Positions 51,489 through 60,394 of a stretch of 64,000 nucleotides of DNA are shown here, in pieces (the first letter of the stretch is position 1; the number at the start of each line of letters is the position of its first letter). The position numbers and the translations under genes are program-made. The stretch lies in the NCBI GenBank assembly GCA_965198915.1, contig CBDAQC010000002.1:1984001-2048000 (forward strand). The letters are read 5' to 3'. Under the pieces are notes generated by a model. The model searched no databases and was not told where the DNA came from. It was given only the letters and a program-made list of their open reading frames with translations. This DNA is from BOG-908 sp965198915. Its GTDB lineage: Bacteria > Pseudomonadota > Alphaproteobacteria > Acetobacterales > Acetobacteraceae.

Positions 51489-52721
51489 CTACTCCGCCAC
51501 CGCAGGCGCCAGACCAGGCTGCATTGCACGTCCCCAGGGCCCAACCCACGTGCTGGTCCATTTGCGCTGCAGGATCATCAGCCCCCCCAGAACAACCGCG
51601 GAGAGCGCAGCGTAAAACAGGAACCCCCAGCCGAACGTGCCGGTCGCCTGCTTCGAATATCCCATGGCGTTCGGCAGGATAGCGCCGCCCAGCGCGCCGA
51701 TTTCGCCTATCATCGAGCCGGCCACCGCGGTGCTCGCGGGCCAGCGCAGCGGCACCAACTGAAACAGCGCGCCGTTACCCGCGCCCAGCGCCGCGAAGCA
51801 CGCCATGAACAATATCGTCGTCAGCGTCAGCGAAGGCGTGGCCGTCAGCACGCACAACGTCCCGATCACCAGCAGGAACACGATGGCCAGCGCCGCGATG
51901 CCACCGACGCGATCCGCCCAGTAGCCACCCACCGCGCGTATCGTCGATCCCATCACCGCGGCCAGCATGGTCAGGTAGCTGGCCTCGATTTTCGAGACGC
52001 CGAACTGTGCGTAGTAGAACGAAGGCAGGAAGGTGGACAGGCCAATGAAGCCGCCAAAGGTGATCACATAGATCATGCTGAACGCCCAGCCATCGGCTTC
52101 GGCCAGCGGCGCCAGATGCTCGCGCAGCGTCTGGTTGTGGATGTCAGGCGGCTCCTTCGCCATCAGGATCATCACCGCCAGCGGAATCAGCATTACCACG
52201 GCCGTGCCGCCATAGACGGCGTGCCACCCGTAATGCTGCGCCACGGGCGGCGCCACCAGCAGCGCCACCACCGTGCCGATGTTTCCGGCGCCCGCGATCC
52301 CCATCGCCAAGCCCTTGTGTTCCTGCGGGAACCAGCCGGCGCCCAGGGACAGCGCCACGCCGAACGACGCGCCGGCGATGCCGAGCAGAACGCCCATCGC
52401 CAATACGTCGTGGTAGGTGCTGACGAAAAAGTAGCCGTACAGCATCGCCACGATGATCAATCCCATCTCGACGATCGCCGCATTCTTGCGTCCGATATAT
52501 TGCGAGAGCACGCCGAGCGGAAAACGCATCAGCGCGCCGGCCAGAGTAGGTATGGACACCATCAGGCCCGTCTGCACCGGCGTCAGGTGAAAACTCTGCG
52601 TCAGGAACGGCCCCATGGCGCCGTTCAGTACCCAGACCGAGAAGCAGAAATCGAAATACAGGAACGCCGCGAACAGGGTTGGCGGGTGGCCGGATTTCAT
52701 TGCTTCACGCAGTCCGGCCAT
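51489..52721 (-). CDS. NarK/NasA-type MFS nitrate/nitrite transporter
   Basis: This 410-residue, 12-helix major facilitator protein resembles nitrate/nitrite porters ('FCFSVWVLNGAMGPFLTQSF' in helix 1, 'LGIAGASFGVALSLGAGWFP' and 'GMGIAGAGNIGT'-type nitrate-signature glycine motifs). It would import nitrate for NasA. The ATG at 52719-52721 has AGGA upstream. Longer N-terminal readings lack support. It converges on nirD and has its own sigma-54-like promoter, matching that of nasA. Confidence 0.85.
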   Translation of the reverse strand: MAGLREAMKSGHPPTLFAAFLYFDFCFSVWVLNGAMGPFLTQSFHLTPVQTGLMVSIPTLAGALMRFPLGVLSQYIGRKNAAIVEMGLIIVAMLYGYFFVSTYHDVLAMGVLLGIAGASFGVALSLGAGWFPQEHKGLAMGIAGAGNIGTVVALLVAPPVAQHYGWHAVYGGTAVVMLIPLAVMILMAKEPPDIHNQTLREHLAPLAEADGWAFSMIYVITFGGFIGLSTFLPSFYYAQFGVSKIEASYLTMLAAVMGSTIRAVGGYWADRVGGIAALAIVFLLVIGTLCVLTATPSLTLTTILFMACFAALGAGNGALFQLVPLRWPASTAVAGSMIGEIGALGGAILPNAMGYSKQATGTFGWGFLFYAALSAVVLGGLMILQRKWTSTWVGPWGRAMQPGLAPAVAE

Positions 52722-52801
52722 GCATGTGGTCCTTTCCGTAAGCTTCGTCCCGGTGAACAGCCAAGCAGGGCAACGAGACATGCGAGATCGCACCGGAGAT
52801 G

Positions 52802-52818
52802 CAGCAAGAACCATGCCG
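52802..52818 (-). promoter_or_regulatory. Sigma-54 (-24/-12) promoter of the nitrate transporter
   Basis: On the minus strand CGGCAT-GGTTC-TTGCT has GG and GC exactly ten bases apart (plus 52816-52817 and 52804-52805). It predicts a transcript start near 52792, about 70 bases before the start codon. A CCGCTATAGCGG palindrome (52816-52827) overlaps its -24 end. Agreement with the nasA promoter strengthens both calls. Confidence 0.55.
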
Positions 52819-53020
52819 CTATAGCGGGTAGCCCGATGCCGCCCGGCGCGCGGCGTGGCAGGCGCGCGTGCGCCGATCCTGGGTGATCATGCACGCTGGC
52901 CATCCGGCGAAACCCGGCTAGCTTGCGCACGCCAAACACAGGACAGCGCTGCCTCCTCCGGTCGCCGGTTGGCCGCAACAACAAGCAGCCGCTACAACCC
53001 CCAAAGCCGAGGTTACCGCG

Positions 53021-54445
53021 ATGGCAGATGCCCTACGTTTCTACATAGACGGCGCGTGGACCGATCCGCTCTCGCCCGCCAGAGCCGCCATCGTCGATCC
53101 CGCCACGGGGCGCTCCTCCGCGCAGGTGGCGCTTGCCAACGAGGCCGATGTGCACCGGGCGGTGCTGGCAGCACGGGCCGCATTTCCGGCCTATGCGCGC
53201 AGCACGCGCGAGGAGCGGCTGGCGATCCTCTCGCGCGTCGTCGCCGGATATGAAGCCCGCAGCGACGACTTCACCGCAGCGCTCGTGCGCGAACTCGGCG
53301 CGCCGCTGGGCTTCGCGCGTGACCCGCAAATCTCGATCGGCCTGGCGCATCTTCAGGCGGCGGTGGACACGCTGCGGACCTATGAATTCGCCTACAGCCG
53401 GGGCCCCACACGCATCCTGCGTGAGCCGGCGGGGGTGGCCGCCCTGATCACGCCCTGGAACTGGCCGCTGAACCAGATCGTGGTGAAAGTGGCGCCCGCT
53501 CTGGCAACCGGCTGCACCATGGTGCTGAAGCCCAGCGAGCTCACGCCGGCCAGCGCCAACATCTTCGCCGAGATCATCCACGAAGCCGGCGTACCGCCAG
53601 GCGTGTTTAACATGATCCACGGCGATGGTCCGGGCGCGGGCCGCGCGTTGGCCTCCCATCCGGAGATCGATCTGGTGTCCTTCACGGGGTCCACCCGCGC
53701 CGGCATCGAGGTGGCACACGCAGCGGCCTCTGGCGTGAAGCGCGTGCTGCAGGAACTGGGCGGCAAATCACCGTTCATCGTGCTGCCCGAAGCGGATCTT
53801 GCCGCTGCCGTCGCCAGTTGCTGCGCCATCGTCTTCGGCAATACCGGCCAGTCCTGCGACTCGCCCACCCGCCTGCTGGTCCCGCGCGCCCGCCAGGAAG
53901 AGGCGCAGGCGCTGGCCGCGGCCGCCGCGCACGCCGTCCGTGTGGGCCCGCCCGCGCAGGCGGAGACCACGATGGGCCCGCTGATCAGTCAGCGGCAGTT
54001 CGATCACGTGCAGCGCCTGATACGCAGCGCCATCGCACAGGGCGCCACCCTGGCCGCGGGCGGCGCCGGCCGCCCGGACGGCTACGCGGATGGTTTTTTC
54101 GTACAGCCGACGGTATTCGCCGGCGTGACGCCGAAGATGGACGTGGCGCGCGAGGAGATCTTCGGCCCGGTCGTCACGATCATGGCCTATGACAGCGTGG
54201 CAGACGCTGTGCACATCGCCAACGACACCGAATACGGCCTGGCCGCCTACGTGCACGGCACAAACCTGGCGCAAGCACGTGAAGTGGCGGCGGAATTGCG
54301 CGCCGGCGCTGTCTACGTGAACGATCCGGTGCTGGATTTGCTGGCACCGTTCGGCGGCTACAAGCATTCCGGCAACGGCAGGGAATACGGCGCCTTCGGG
54401 TTCGACGACTTCACCGAGATAAAGGGCATACTCGGGTTCGGTTGA
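53021..54445 (+). CDS. NAD(P)-dependent aldehyde dehydrogenase family protein
   Basis: The 474-residue enzyme has the class signatures 'TPWNWPLNQIVVKVAPALA', 'SFTGSTRAGIEV', the general-base Glu in 'LQELGGKSP' (about 246) and the catalytic Cys in 'NTGQSCDSPTRL' (about 279). The substrate cannot be told from sequence; the GQSC-x-SPTR variant occurs in aldehyde dehydrogenases of several catabolic pathways. GAGG precedes the ATG. It is followed by an aminotransferase and an MFS carrier on the same strand, suggesting a small catabolic operon. Confidence 0.85.
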   Translation: MADALRFYIDGAWTDPLSPARAAIVDPATGRSSAQVALANEADVHRAVLAARAAFPAYARSTREERLAILSRVVAGYEARSDDFTAALVRELGAPLGFARDPQISIGLAHLQAAVDTLRTYEFAYSRGPTRILREPAGVAALITPWNWPLNQIVVKVAPALATGCTMVLKPSELTPASANIFAEIIHEAGVPPGVFNMIHGDGPGAGRALASHPEIDLVSFTGSTRAGIEVAHAAASGVKRVLQELGGKSPFIVLPEADLAAAVASCCAIVFGNTGQSCDSPTRLLVPRARQEEAQALAAAAAHAVRVGPPAQAETTMGPLISQRQFDHVQRLIRSAIAQGATLAAGGAGRPDGYADGFFVQPTVFAGVTPKMDVAREEIFGPVVTIMAYDSVADAVHIANDTEYGLAAYVHGTNLAQAREVAAELRAGAVYVNDPVLDLLAPFGGYKHSGNGREYGAFGFDDFTEIKGILGFG

Positions 54446-54561
54446 GCGCGGGCGCCAGCAACTCCGCAAGCGCCCCGGGCGGTTCACAAATCGAGTATAG
54501 GCGGGACAACCCGTGGCGCGCCACGTATGCGGTTCCAGAAATCCACATTCGGGGGGCATCG

Positions 54562-55764
54562 ATGCCGCTAAAGAACACAGCTTTCAAAAGCGGACGGCAT
54601 TTCCTGCAGATACCCGGCCCGTCGAACGTGCCCGACCGGGTCCTGCGGGCGATGGACATGCCCACCATGGACCATCGCGGCGCCGCCTTCGCGGAACTGG
54701 GCCAGGAAGTGCTGCAGGGCAGCCAGGCGGTGTTCCAGACCACCGGTCCGGTGGTCATCTTCCCCTCTTCCGGAACCGGCGCGTGGGAAGCGGCCATCGT
54801 CAACACGCTCTCCGAGGGCGATCACGTGCTGATGTACGAGACAGGGCAGTTCGCCAACCTGTGGCACGCAATGGCGCAGCGCTTCGGCCTCCAGGTGACG
54901 TTCGTGCCCGGCGACTGGCGGCACGGCGTCGATCCTGCCGACGTGGAACAGCGCCTGCGCGCGGACCGCGACATCAAGGCAGTGATGGTGGTGCATAACG
55001 AGACCTCCACCGGCGTGACCAGCCGCATCCCGGAAATACGGGCGGCGATCGACCGCGTCGGGCATCCGGCGCTGCTCATGGTCGATGTGATCTCCTCGCT
55101 CGGGTCGGTGGAATACAAGCACGAGGCCTGGAACGTCGACGTCAGTGTCGCCTGCTCGCAGAAGGGCCTGATGCTGCCGCCGGGGCTCGGATTCAACGCA
55201 GTCTCCGCCAAGGCGCTCGCAGCGGCTAAGTCGGGCGGGATGAAACGCTCCTACTGGGACTGGCAGGAGATGCTGACGCCGAACAGGAGCGGTTTTTTCC
55301 CCTACACGCCTGCCACCAACCTGCTGTACGGGCTGCGCGAGGCGGTGGCGATGCTGCAGGAAGAAGGTCTGGAAAACGTGTTCGCGCGGCACGCGCGTCA
55401 TGCTGCGGCCACCCGCGCCGCAGTGCGCGGCTGGGGGCTGGAAGTCCTGGCGCTCGACCCGCGCGAGCAGTCGCCGGTGCTGACCGCGGTGCTGCTGCCG
55501 GAAGGCCAGAATGCCGACAATCTGCGCCAGGTCATTTCGGACCATTACGACATGTCCCTGGGGACCGGCCTCGGCAAGCTGAAAGGCCGCGTGTTCCGCA
55601 TCGGGCATCTGGGGGATTTCAACGACCTGATGCTGGCCGGCACGCTGGCCGGGGTGGAGATGGGGCTGCACGTCGCCGGCGTGCCGCACCGCCGGGCCGG
55701 CGTGGCCGCCGCGATGGACTTCCTGGCAGGACGGTCTGGCATGGCCGAACAGAAAGCTGCCTGA
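54562..55764 (+). CDS. Alanine/serine/aspartate-glyoxylate-type aminotransferase
   Basis: This class V PLP enzyme (400 aa) has 'LQIPGPSNVPDRVLRAMDMP', 'SSGTGAWEAA', 'VDVISSLGSV' and the PLP lysine in 'CSQKGLMLPPG' (about 199). The family transfers amino groups between serine, alanine or aspartate and glyoxylate; members in alphaproteobacteria work in glyoxylate or beta-hydroxyaspartate metabolism. The ATG at 54562 has a GGGGG ribosome site. Substrate choice is not resolvable here; the neighbouring aldehyde dehydrogenase and MFS gene do not decide it. Confidence 0.85.
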   Translation: MPLKNTAFKSGRHFLQIPGPSNVPDRVLRAMDMPTMDHRGAAFAELGQEVLQGSQAVFQTTGPVVIFPSSGTGAWEAAIVNTLSEGDHVLMYETGQFANLWHAMAQRFGLQVTFVPGDWRHGVDPADVEQRLRADRDIKAVMVVHNETSTGVTSRIPEIRAAIDRVGHPALLMVDVISSLGSVEYKHEAWNVDVSVACSQKGLMLPPGLGFNAVSAKALAAAKSGGMKRSYWDWQEMLTPNRSGFFPYTPATNLLYGLREAVAMLQEEGLENVFARHARHAAATRAAVRGWGLEVLALDPREQSPVLTAVLLPEGQNADNLRQVISDHYDMSLGTGLGKLKGRVFRIGHLGDFNDLMLAGTLAGVEMGLHVAGVPHRRAGVAAAMDFLAGRSGMAEQKAA

Positions 55765-55814
55765 TGCCCCCAGGTCACTGACCAAATCAGGAAGATGGGC
55801 GGAGGCGCGTGACA

Positions 55815-57104
55815 GTGCGAAAGGCGAGGTTTGGTCTGTCGGCCAGCGGCAACGTTCTGGCGCTGCTCTGCGTGATGTATTTCATCACGTATATGGACCG
55901 GGTGAACGTCGCTACCGCCGGCAGCGCCTTCCAGTCCGAACTGCATCTATCCAATACCGAGCTGGGGCTGGTGTTCTCGGCCTTCGCCTATCCCTATCTC
56001 GTGTTCCAGATCATCGGCGGCTGGGCGGCGGACAAGTTCGGTGCCCGGCTGATGCTCACGCTGTGCGGCGTCGTATGGGCGGGCGCCACCATACTCACCG
56101 GCCTGTCCGGCGGGCTGGTCACCCTGGTGATCGCCCGCCTGCTGCTCGGCCTGGGCGAAGGCGCCACCTTTCCCACCGCCACCAAGGCGATGGCGCGCTG
56201 GCTGCCCGGCGAAAAGGTGGGTTTCGCGCAAGGCATCACGCATGCCAGCGCCCGGCTGGGCAACGCCGTCACCCCGCCGCTCGTGGCGGCCCTGATGGCC
56301 GCACTGTCCTGGCGCGGCGCGTTCATCATCATCGGCGTGGCAAGCCTGGCCTGGGCAATCGTGTGGGGCACGTATTCGCGTGACGACCCGCACCGCCACC
56401 CTGGCGTGACGGAGGAGGAGCGCGCGGAACTGCCGCCGCCGCGCGCGGGCGGCGGTCCGGCGCGCAAGCTGCCCTGGTGGCGCCTGTGCCGGCGCATGCT
56501 GCCCGTAACATTCGTGTATTTCTGCTACGCCTGGACGCTGTGGACCTATCTCAGCTGGGTGCCGCAATACATGCTGCACGCGTTCGGCCTGCATCTGAAG
56601 GACAGCGCCTGGCTCGCCTCGGCGATCTTCGCGGCCGGCGTGGCAGGCGACGCGCTGGGCGGCTACGTCAGTGACCTGATCCTGCGCCGCACAGGCAGCC
56701 TGTTACGCGCAAGGCGGGACCAGGTGGTGTTCGGCATGGCACTGTCCCTGCTCTCCAGCATACCGCTACTGGTGGTGCGGGATGCTGGCACCGCCACGGT
56801 GCTGCTGGCTTTCGCCTTCTTCTTCGCGGAATTCACCATCGCGCCGATGTGGGCCATCCCGGTGGACATAGCACCGGAATTCGCCGGCACCGCCAGCGGA
56901 CTGATGAACACGGGCACCGCCCTTGCCGCCATCATCTCGCCGCTGGTGTTCGGCGCGGTGATAGACGCCACCGGCAACTGGTCCCTGCCGTTCATCGGCA
57001 CCATGGCGCTGATGTTCGCCGGCTGCGTCGCGGCATTCTGGATGCGGCCGGAGGTGGCGTTCGACGCTGCGGCGCCGGTGTCTGGGCTGGCGCGGGTGGC
57101 CTAG
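55815..57104 (+). CDS. MFS transporter, anion:cation symporter type
   Basis: This 429-residue, 12-helix protein has 'MYFITYMDRVNVATAGSAFQ' at helix 1 and 'GWAADKFGARLMLTLCGVVW' in the first cytoplasmic loop, typical of the ACS subfamily that imports organic anions such as sugar acids or aromatic acids. The GTG at 55815 is ten bases from GGAGG; a GTG two codons earlier is too close to it. It probably serves the upstream dehydrogenase/aminotransferase pair. It ends before a hairpin repeat shared with the flanking accessory genes. Confidence 0.8.
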   Translation: MRKARFGLSASGNVLALLCVMYFITYMDRVNVATAGSAFQSELHLSNTELGLVFSAFAYPYLVFQIIGGWAADKFGARLMLTLCGVVWAGATILTGLSGGLVTLVIARLLLGLGEGATFPTATKAMARWLPGEKVGFAQGITHASARLGNAVTPPLVAALMAALSWRGAFIIIGVASLAWAIVWGTYSRDDPHRHPGVTEEERAELPPPRAGGGPARKLPWWRLCRRMLPVTFVYFCYAWTLWTYLSWVPQYMLHAFGLHLKDSAWLASAIFAAGVAGDALGGYVSDLILRRTGSLLRARRDQVVFGMALSLLSSIPLLVVRDAGTATVLLAFAFFFAEFTIAPMWAIPVDIAPEFAGTASGLMNTGTALAAIISPLVFGAVIDATGNWSLPFIGTMALMFAGCVAAFWMRPEVAFDAAAPVSGLARVA

Positions 57105-57157
57105 GAAGAAAGCCTCTGAGGCGTTCGTGTGCCTATCACCCGCACACCCGCGTTTCC

Positions 57158-57212
57158 GCAGCGGACAGACAAGAGTTTTCTGCTTCTTTTTTTCAAAAAA
57201 GAAGGCCTCCCT
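57158..57212. repeat. Hairpin repeat, single half (copy 2) between the MFS gene and dgcA-like gene
   Basis: GCGGACAGACAAGAGTTTTC, then TGCTTC and a T7 run pairing with the following A6 (stem CTTCTTTTTTT/AAAAAAGAAG around C), then GGCCTCC. This is the same unit as the right halves of the elements at 51320 and 59292, without a facing partner. It lies between convergent genes and ends 4 bp before the dgcA-like stop codon. Confidence 0.65.
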
Positions 57213-57215
57213 TTC

Positions 57216-59264
57216 CTAGATATCCTTAGCCAGCCGAAGCGCATCGAAAACCGCCGCATGGATGTTCCGGCTGGCCACCGCATCGCCGATCCGGAATAGC
57301 GCATAACGCCCATCCGAATGCCGCACCACATCCTGCTTCCGCCCGCCCAGCAACGCCGCGTGATCCACCGCGCCCCCGTTGCGCGAACCAGGCTTCAGCG
57401 ACTCGTACAGCTCGTCCAGCGGCACCGTGCCGTGCTCCACCACAACCTGGTCCACACGGCGCTCTTCCCGTTCGTGGCCGTAATCGCTGCCCAGCACCGC
57501 CACCAGGGCGTTGCCGTCCCGCCGGACTGACAGCAGGCGCGTATTCACCGTCACCCGCACCCCGCGGCGGCGGAAAATGCGCGCGTAGGCCGCGTGGTTC
57601 AGCCCGCCTATCTCCGGCGCCAGCATGCGCTCCGGCGTCACCAGCTCCACCTCCGCACCGGCCTCGGCCAGCATCTCGGCCGCCTGCATGCCGGGATGGG
57701 CGCCGTTATCGTCGAACACCAGCACGCGCCCGCACGCGCCGGCTGCGCCGCCCACCACGTCCCAGCTTGAAATCACCAGGTCGTTGCCCTCCTGCAGCAC
57801 GTCGGTGTCCGGCACGCCGCCGGTGGCCACGAACACGGCGTCCGGCGCCAGCGCCAGCACGTCGGCGGCATCCGCGTAGCAGTCGAAGCGCAGCTCCGCG
57901 CCCATACGCGCCAGTTCGGACACGCGCCAGTCGACGATGCCGATCAGCTCGCGCCGGCGCGGCGTGCGCGCGGCCAGCAGCACCTGCCCGCCGGCGCGTC
58001 CCGTGGCCTCCAGCAGCGTCACGCGATGGCCGCGCTCGGCGGACACGCGGGCGGCCTCCAGCCCCGCCGGGCCCGCGCCCACCACCACGACGTGCCGGCG
58101 CACCGCGGCACGCGGTATCACGTGCGGCATCGTGGCCTCTCGCCCGGTGGCGGCATTGTGCACGCACAGCGCCTCGTTGCCCTCGTAGATGCGGTCCAGG
58201 CAATACGTGGCGCCCACACAGGGCCGTATGCGGTCCTCGTGGCCCGCCAGCACCTTGGCCACTATGTGCGGCTCGGCAATGTGCGCGCGCGTCATGCCCA
58301 CCATGTCCAGCTTGCCCGCGGCGATGGCGTGCCGCGCTGTCGCCACGTCGTTGATCCGCGCCGCATGGAAGGTGGGAAAGCCGGTGGCCGCGCGCACCTC
58401 GCCGGCAAAATCCAGGTGCTGCGCCGTGCCCATGCCGTGTATGGGGATTACGTGGGACAGCGCGTTGTCGGTGTCCATGTGACCGCGGATGATGTTGAGA
58501 AAATCCACCACGCCGCCACCCGCAAACCGCCGCGCGATCTCCACCCCGTCGGCCCGGCTCAGGCCGACATCCCAGTCCTCGTCAGCCACCATGCGCACGC
58601 CGATCAGGAAATCCGGCCCTACCGCATCGCGCATCGCCTGCAGCACGCGCACGGAAAAGCGCATGCGGTTCTCCAGGCTGCCGTTGTATTCGTCGCTGCG
58701 CAGGTTGGTCGCCGGCGACCAGAACTGGTCCGGCAGATGCCCGTACGCATCGATTTCGAACCCGTCCAGCCCGGCCGCCTGCATGCGCTGCGCGGCCGCC
58801 GCGTAATCGGCCACGATGCGATCGATGTCCCAGTCCTCCGCGGCTTTCGGAAACCCGCGATGCGCCGCCTCGCGCACGCGCGAAGGTGCCAGCACCGGCA
58901 GCCAGTCCGCCTTGTTCCACGCGGTGCGCCGGCCGAGATGGGTGAGCTGTATCATCACCGCCGATCCGTGCGCGTGGCACTCGTCTGCCAGGCGGCGCAG
59001 CCAGCCCACGATCTCGTCCTTGTAGGCCAGCAGATTGCCGAACACCGGCGGGCTGTCCGGCGAGACCACGGCAGACCCCGCCGTCATCGTCAGCGCGATG
59101 CCGCCGCGTGCCTTTTCGACATGATAGAGCCGGTAACGATCTTTCGGCATCCCGTCCTCGGAATAGGACGGCTCGTGCGAGGTGCTCATCACCCGGTTGC
59201 GCAGCGTCAGGTGGCGCAGGTGGTAGGGCTGCAGCAGGGGGTCACGGGTGGAGATCATGTTCAT
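57216..59264 (-). CDS. DgcA-like NADH:flavin oxidoreductase (N-methyl-amino-acid demethylase)
   Basis: The 682-residue protein has an old-yellow-enzyme TIM barrel (about 10-370, FMN site with 'HLGRRTAW' and 'GFEIDAYGHLPDQFWSP'), a cysteine cluster (C-x5-C-x11-C from about residue 350, three cysteines where trimethylamine dehydrogenase has four) and a C-terminal dinucleotide-binding module ('VVVVGAGPAGLEAARVSAE'). The architecture matches dimethylglycine demethylase DgcA and N-methylproline demethylases. It is encoded with a Rieske oxygenase and a betaine-type importer, so demethylation of betaine-derived amines is likely. Partner genes dgcB and etfAB are not in view. Confidence 0.8.
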   Translation of the reverse strand: MNMISTRDPLLQPYHLRHLTLRNRVMSTSHEPSYSEDGMPKDRYRLYHVEKARGGIALTMTAGSAVVSPDSPPVFGNLLAYKDEIVGWLRRLADECHAHGSAVMIQLTHLGRRTAWNKADWLPVLAPSRVREAAHRGFPKAAEDWDIDRIVADYAAAAQRMQAAGLDGFEIDAYGHLPDQFWSPATNLRSDEYNGSLENRMRFSVRVLQAMRDAVGPDFLIGVRMVADEDWDVGLSRADGVEIARRFAGGGVVDFLNIIRGHMDTDNALSHVIPIHGMGTAQHLDFAGEVRAATGFPTFHAARINDVATARHAIAAGKLDMVGMTRAHIAEPHIVAKVLAGHEDRIRPCVGATYCLDRIYEGNEALCVHNAATGREATMPHVIPRAAVRRHVVVVGAGPAGLEAARVSAERGHRVTLLEATGRAGGQVLLAARTPRRRELIGIVDWRVSELARMGAELRFDCYADAADVLALAPDAVFVATGGVPDTDVLQEGNDLVISSWDVVGGAAGACGRVLVFDDNGAHPGMQAAEMLAEAGAEVELVTPERMLAPEIGGLNHAAYARIFRRRGVRVTVNTRLLSVRRDGNALVAVLGSDYGHEREERRVDQVVVEHGTVPLDELYESLKPGSRNGGAVDHAALLGGRKQDVVRHSDGRYALFRIGDAVASRNIHAAVFDALRLAKDI

Positions 59265-59291
59265 CTTGTGCCCTGCTGCAAGGAAAGGAAG

Positions 59292-59432
59292 AAAGCAGTT
59301 CTTTTTTGAAAAAAAGAACCAAAAAACTTTTATCTCTGTCGGGTGCGCGTCGCAGAGACATTCGCTTCAACGTTCCCGCGACAGCGGATCAAAAGCTTTT
59401 TGCTTCTTTTTCTCGAAAAAGAAGGCCTTGCT
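59292..59432. repeat. Composite inverted hairpin repeat (copy 3, two halves) between regulator and dgcA-like gene
   Basis: Left half 59292-59342 (a GTTCTTTTTT/AAAAAAAGAAC stem, then AAAAAACTTTTATCTCTGTC) faces right half 59374-59432 (CGCGACAGCGGATCAAAAGC, then TTTTTGCTTC and a TTTTTCTCGAAAAA hairpin, then GAAGGCCTTGC). The centre adds a CTCTG/CAGAG stem. The right half is nearly identical to the complement of the left half at 51320. It follows the regulator gene and would insulate it from the downstream dgcA-like gene. Confidence 0.7.
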
Positions 59433-59439
59433 TGCTTGC

Positions 59440-60390
59440 TCACACGCCCGCCCGCCGCCGCTCCTGATTTGGCGGCAGGCCAAAACGCCCGCGATACGCA
59501 GCACTGAACCGGGACGGCGTGGCGTACCCGCAGGCCGTCCCCACCGCTGTCACTTGCAGCGCCGTCTCGCGCAACAGCGTGCGCGCCCGCTCCAGCCGCA
59601 GACCCGCGGCATAAGCCGCCGGCGTCTCCCCCAGATGGCGGCGGAACAGCCGTTCCAATTGCCGTGCGGACAGGCCGACGCTGCGGGCGATCTGGGCCGC
59701 CTGCAGCGGCCAGGCGCCGGAATCCTGCATCAGGCGCACCGCTTCCTCCAGCTTCTCCGGCGCTGCCACGCCGGCGCTGCGCTGGCGTTCGGTGCCGGCG
59801 CGCACGCGCTCCACCAGGAACTGCGCGGCCACGTCGGCGGCCAGCGCCGGGCCAAGCCGCGCTTCCACCATCGCCAGCATCAGGCTGATTGGTGCCACGC
59901 CGCCGGTGCAGGTCACGCGGTCGCGGTCCACGGTGAACAGTTCGCCGGTGAACTCGATCTCGCGGAACTCCTCCTCGATCGCGGTCAGGTTCTCCCAATG
60001 GATGGCGCAGCGCCGGCCGCGCAGCAGCCCGGCTTCCGCCAGCGCGAAGGCGCCGGTGCACAGGCTGCCCAGCGGTACGCTTTCGCGCGCCAGGCGGCGC
60101 AGGGCGGCGATGACGCGCCCATCCACGGACGCGCGCACGTCCACGCCGCCGCAGGCTAGCAGCAGGTCCGGCGGGCGCGGCAGGGCCGCCAGCCGCAGCG
60201 TGGGCGCCAGCGTCAGCCCGTTGCTGGCGACCGCGGGCGCGCCGTCCGGCGTCACCACATCCCAGGCATAGGCGTCGCGGCCGCTCAGCCGGTTGGCCAT
60301 GCGCAGCACCTCGATGGCGTTGGCGCAGGCGATCATCGAGTAGTTCGGCAGACTCAGGAACGCGAGGCGGTGCAGGGCGCCGAGATCCAT
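59440..60390 (-). CDS. GlxA/GbdR-type AraC-family transcriptional regulator
   Basis: The 316-residue regulator has an N-terminal DJ-1/PfpI-like amidotransferase-fold domain (about 5-185, with 'SLPNYSMIACANAIEVLRMA' and 'GSLCTGAFALAEAGLLRGRR') and a C-terminal AraC DNA-binding domain (about 215-312, two HTHs, 'SARQLERLFRRHLGETPAAY'). GbdR and CdhR of this architecture activate betaine or carnitine catabolism. It starts 4 bp after the Rieske gene stop, so it is probably co-transcribed with it and autoregulated. Confidence 0.88.
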   Translation of the reverse strand: MDLGALHRLAFLSLPNYSMIACANAIEVLRMANRLSGRDAYAWDVVTPDGAPAVASNGLTLAPTLRLAALPRPPDLLLACGGVDVRASVDGRVIAALRRLARESVPLGSLCTGAFALAEAGLLRGRRCAIHWENLTAIEEEFREIEFTGELFTVDRDRVTCTGGVAPISLMLAMVEARLGPALAADVAAQFLVERVRAGTERQRSAGVAAPEKLEEAVRLMQDSGAWPLQAAQIARSVGLSARQLERLFRRHLGETPAAYAAGLRLERARTLLRETALQVTAVGTACGYATPSRFSAAYRGRFGLPPNQERRRAGV

Positions 60391-60394
60391 GCGC

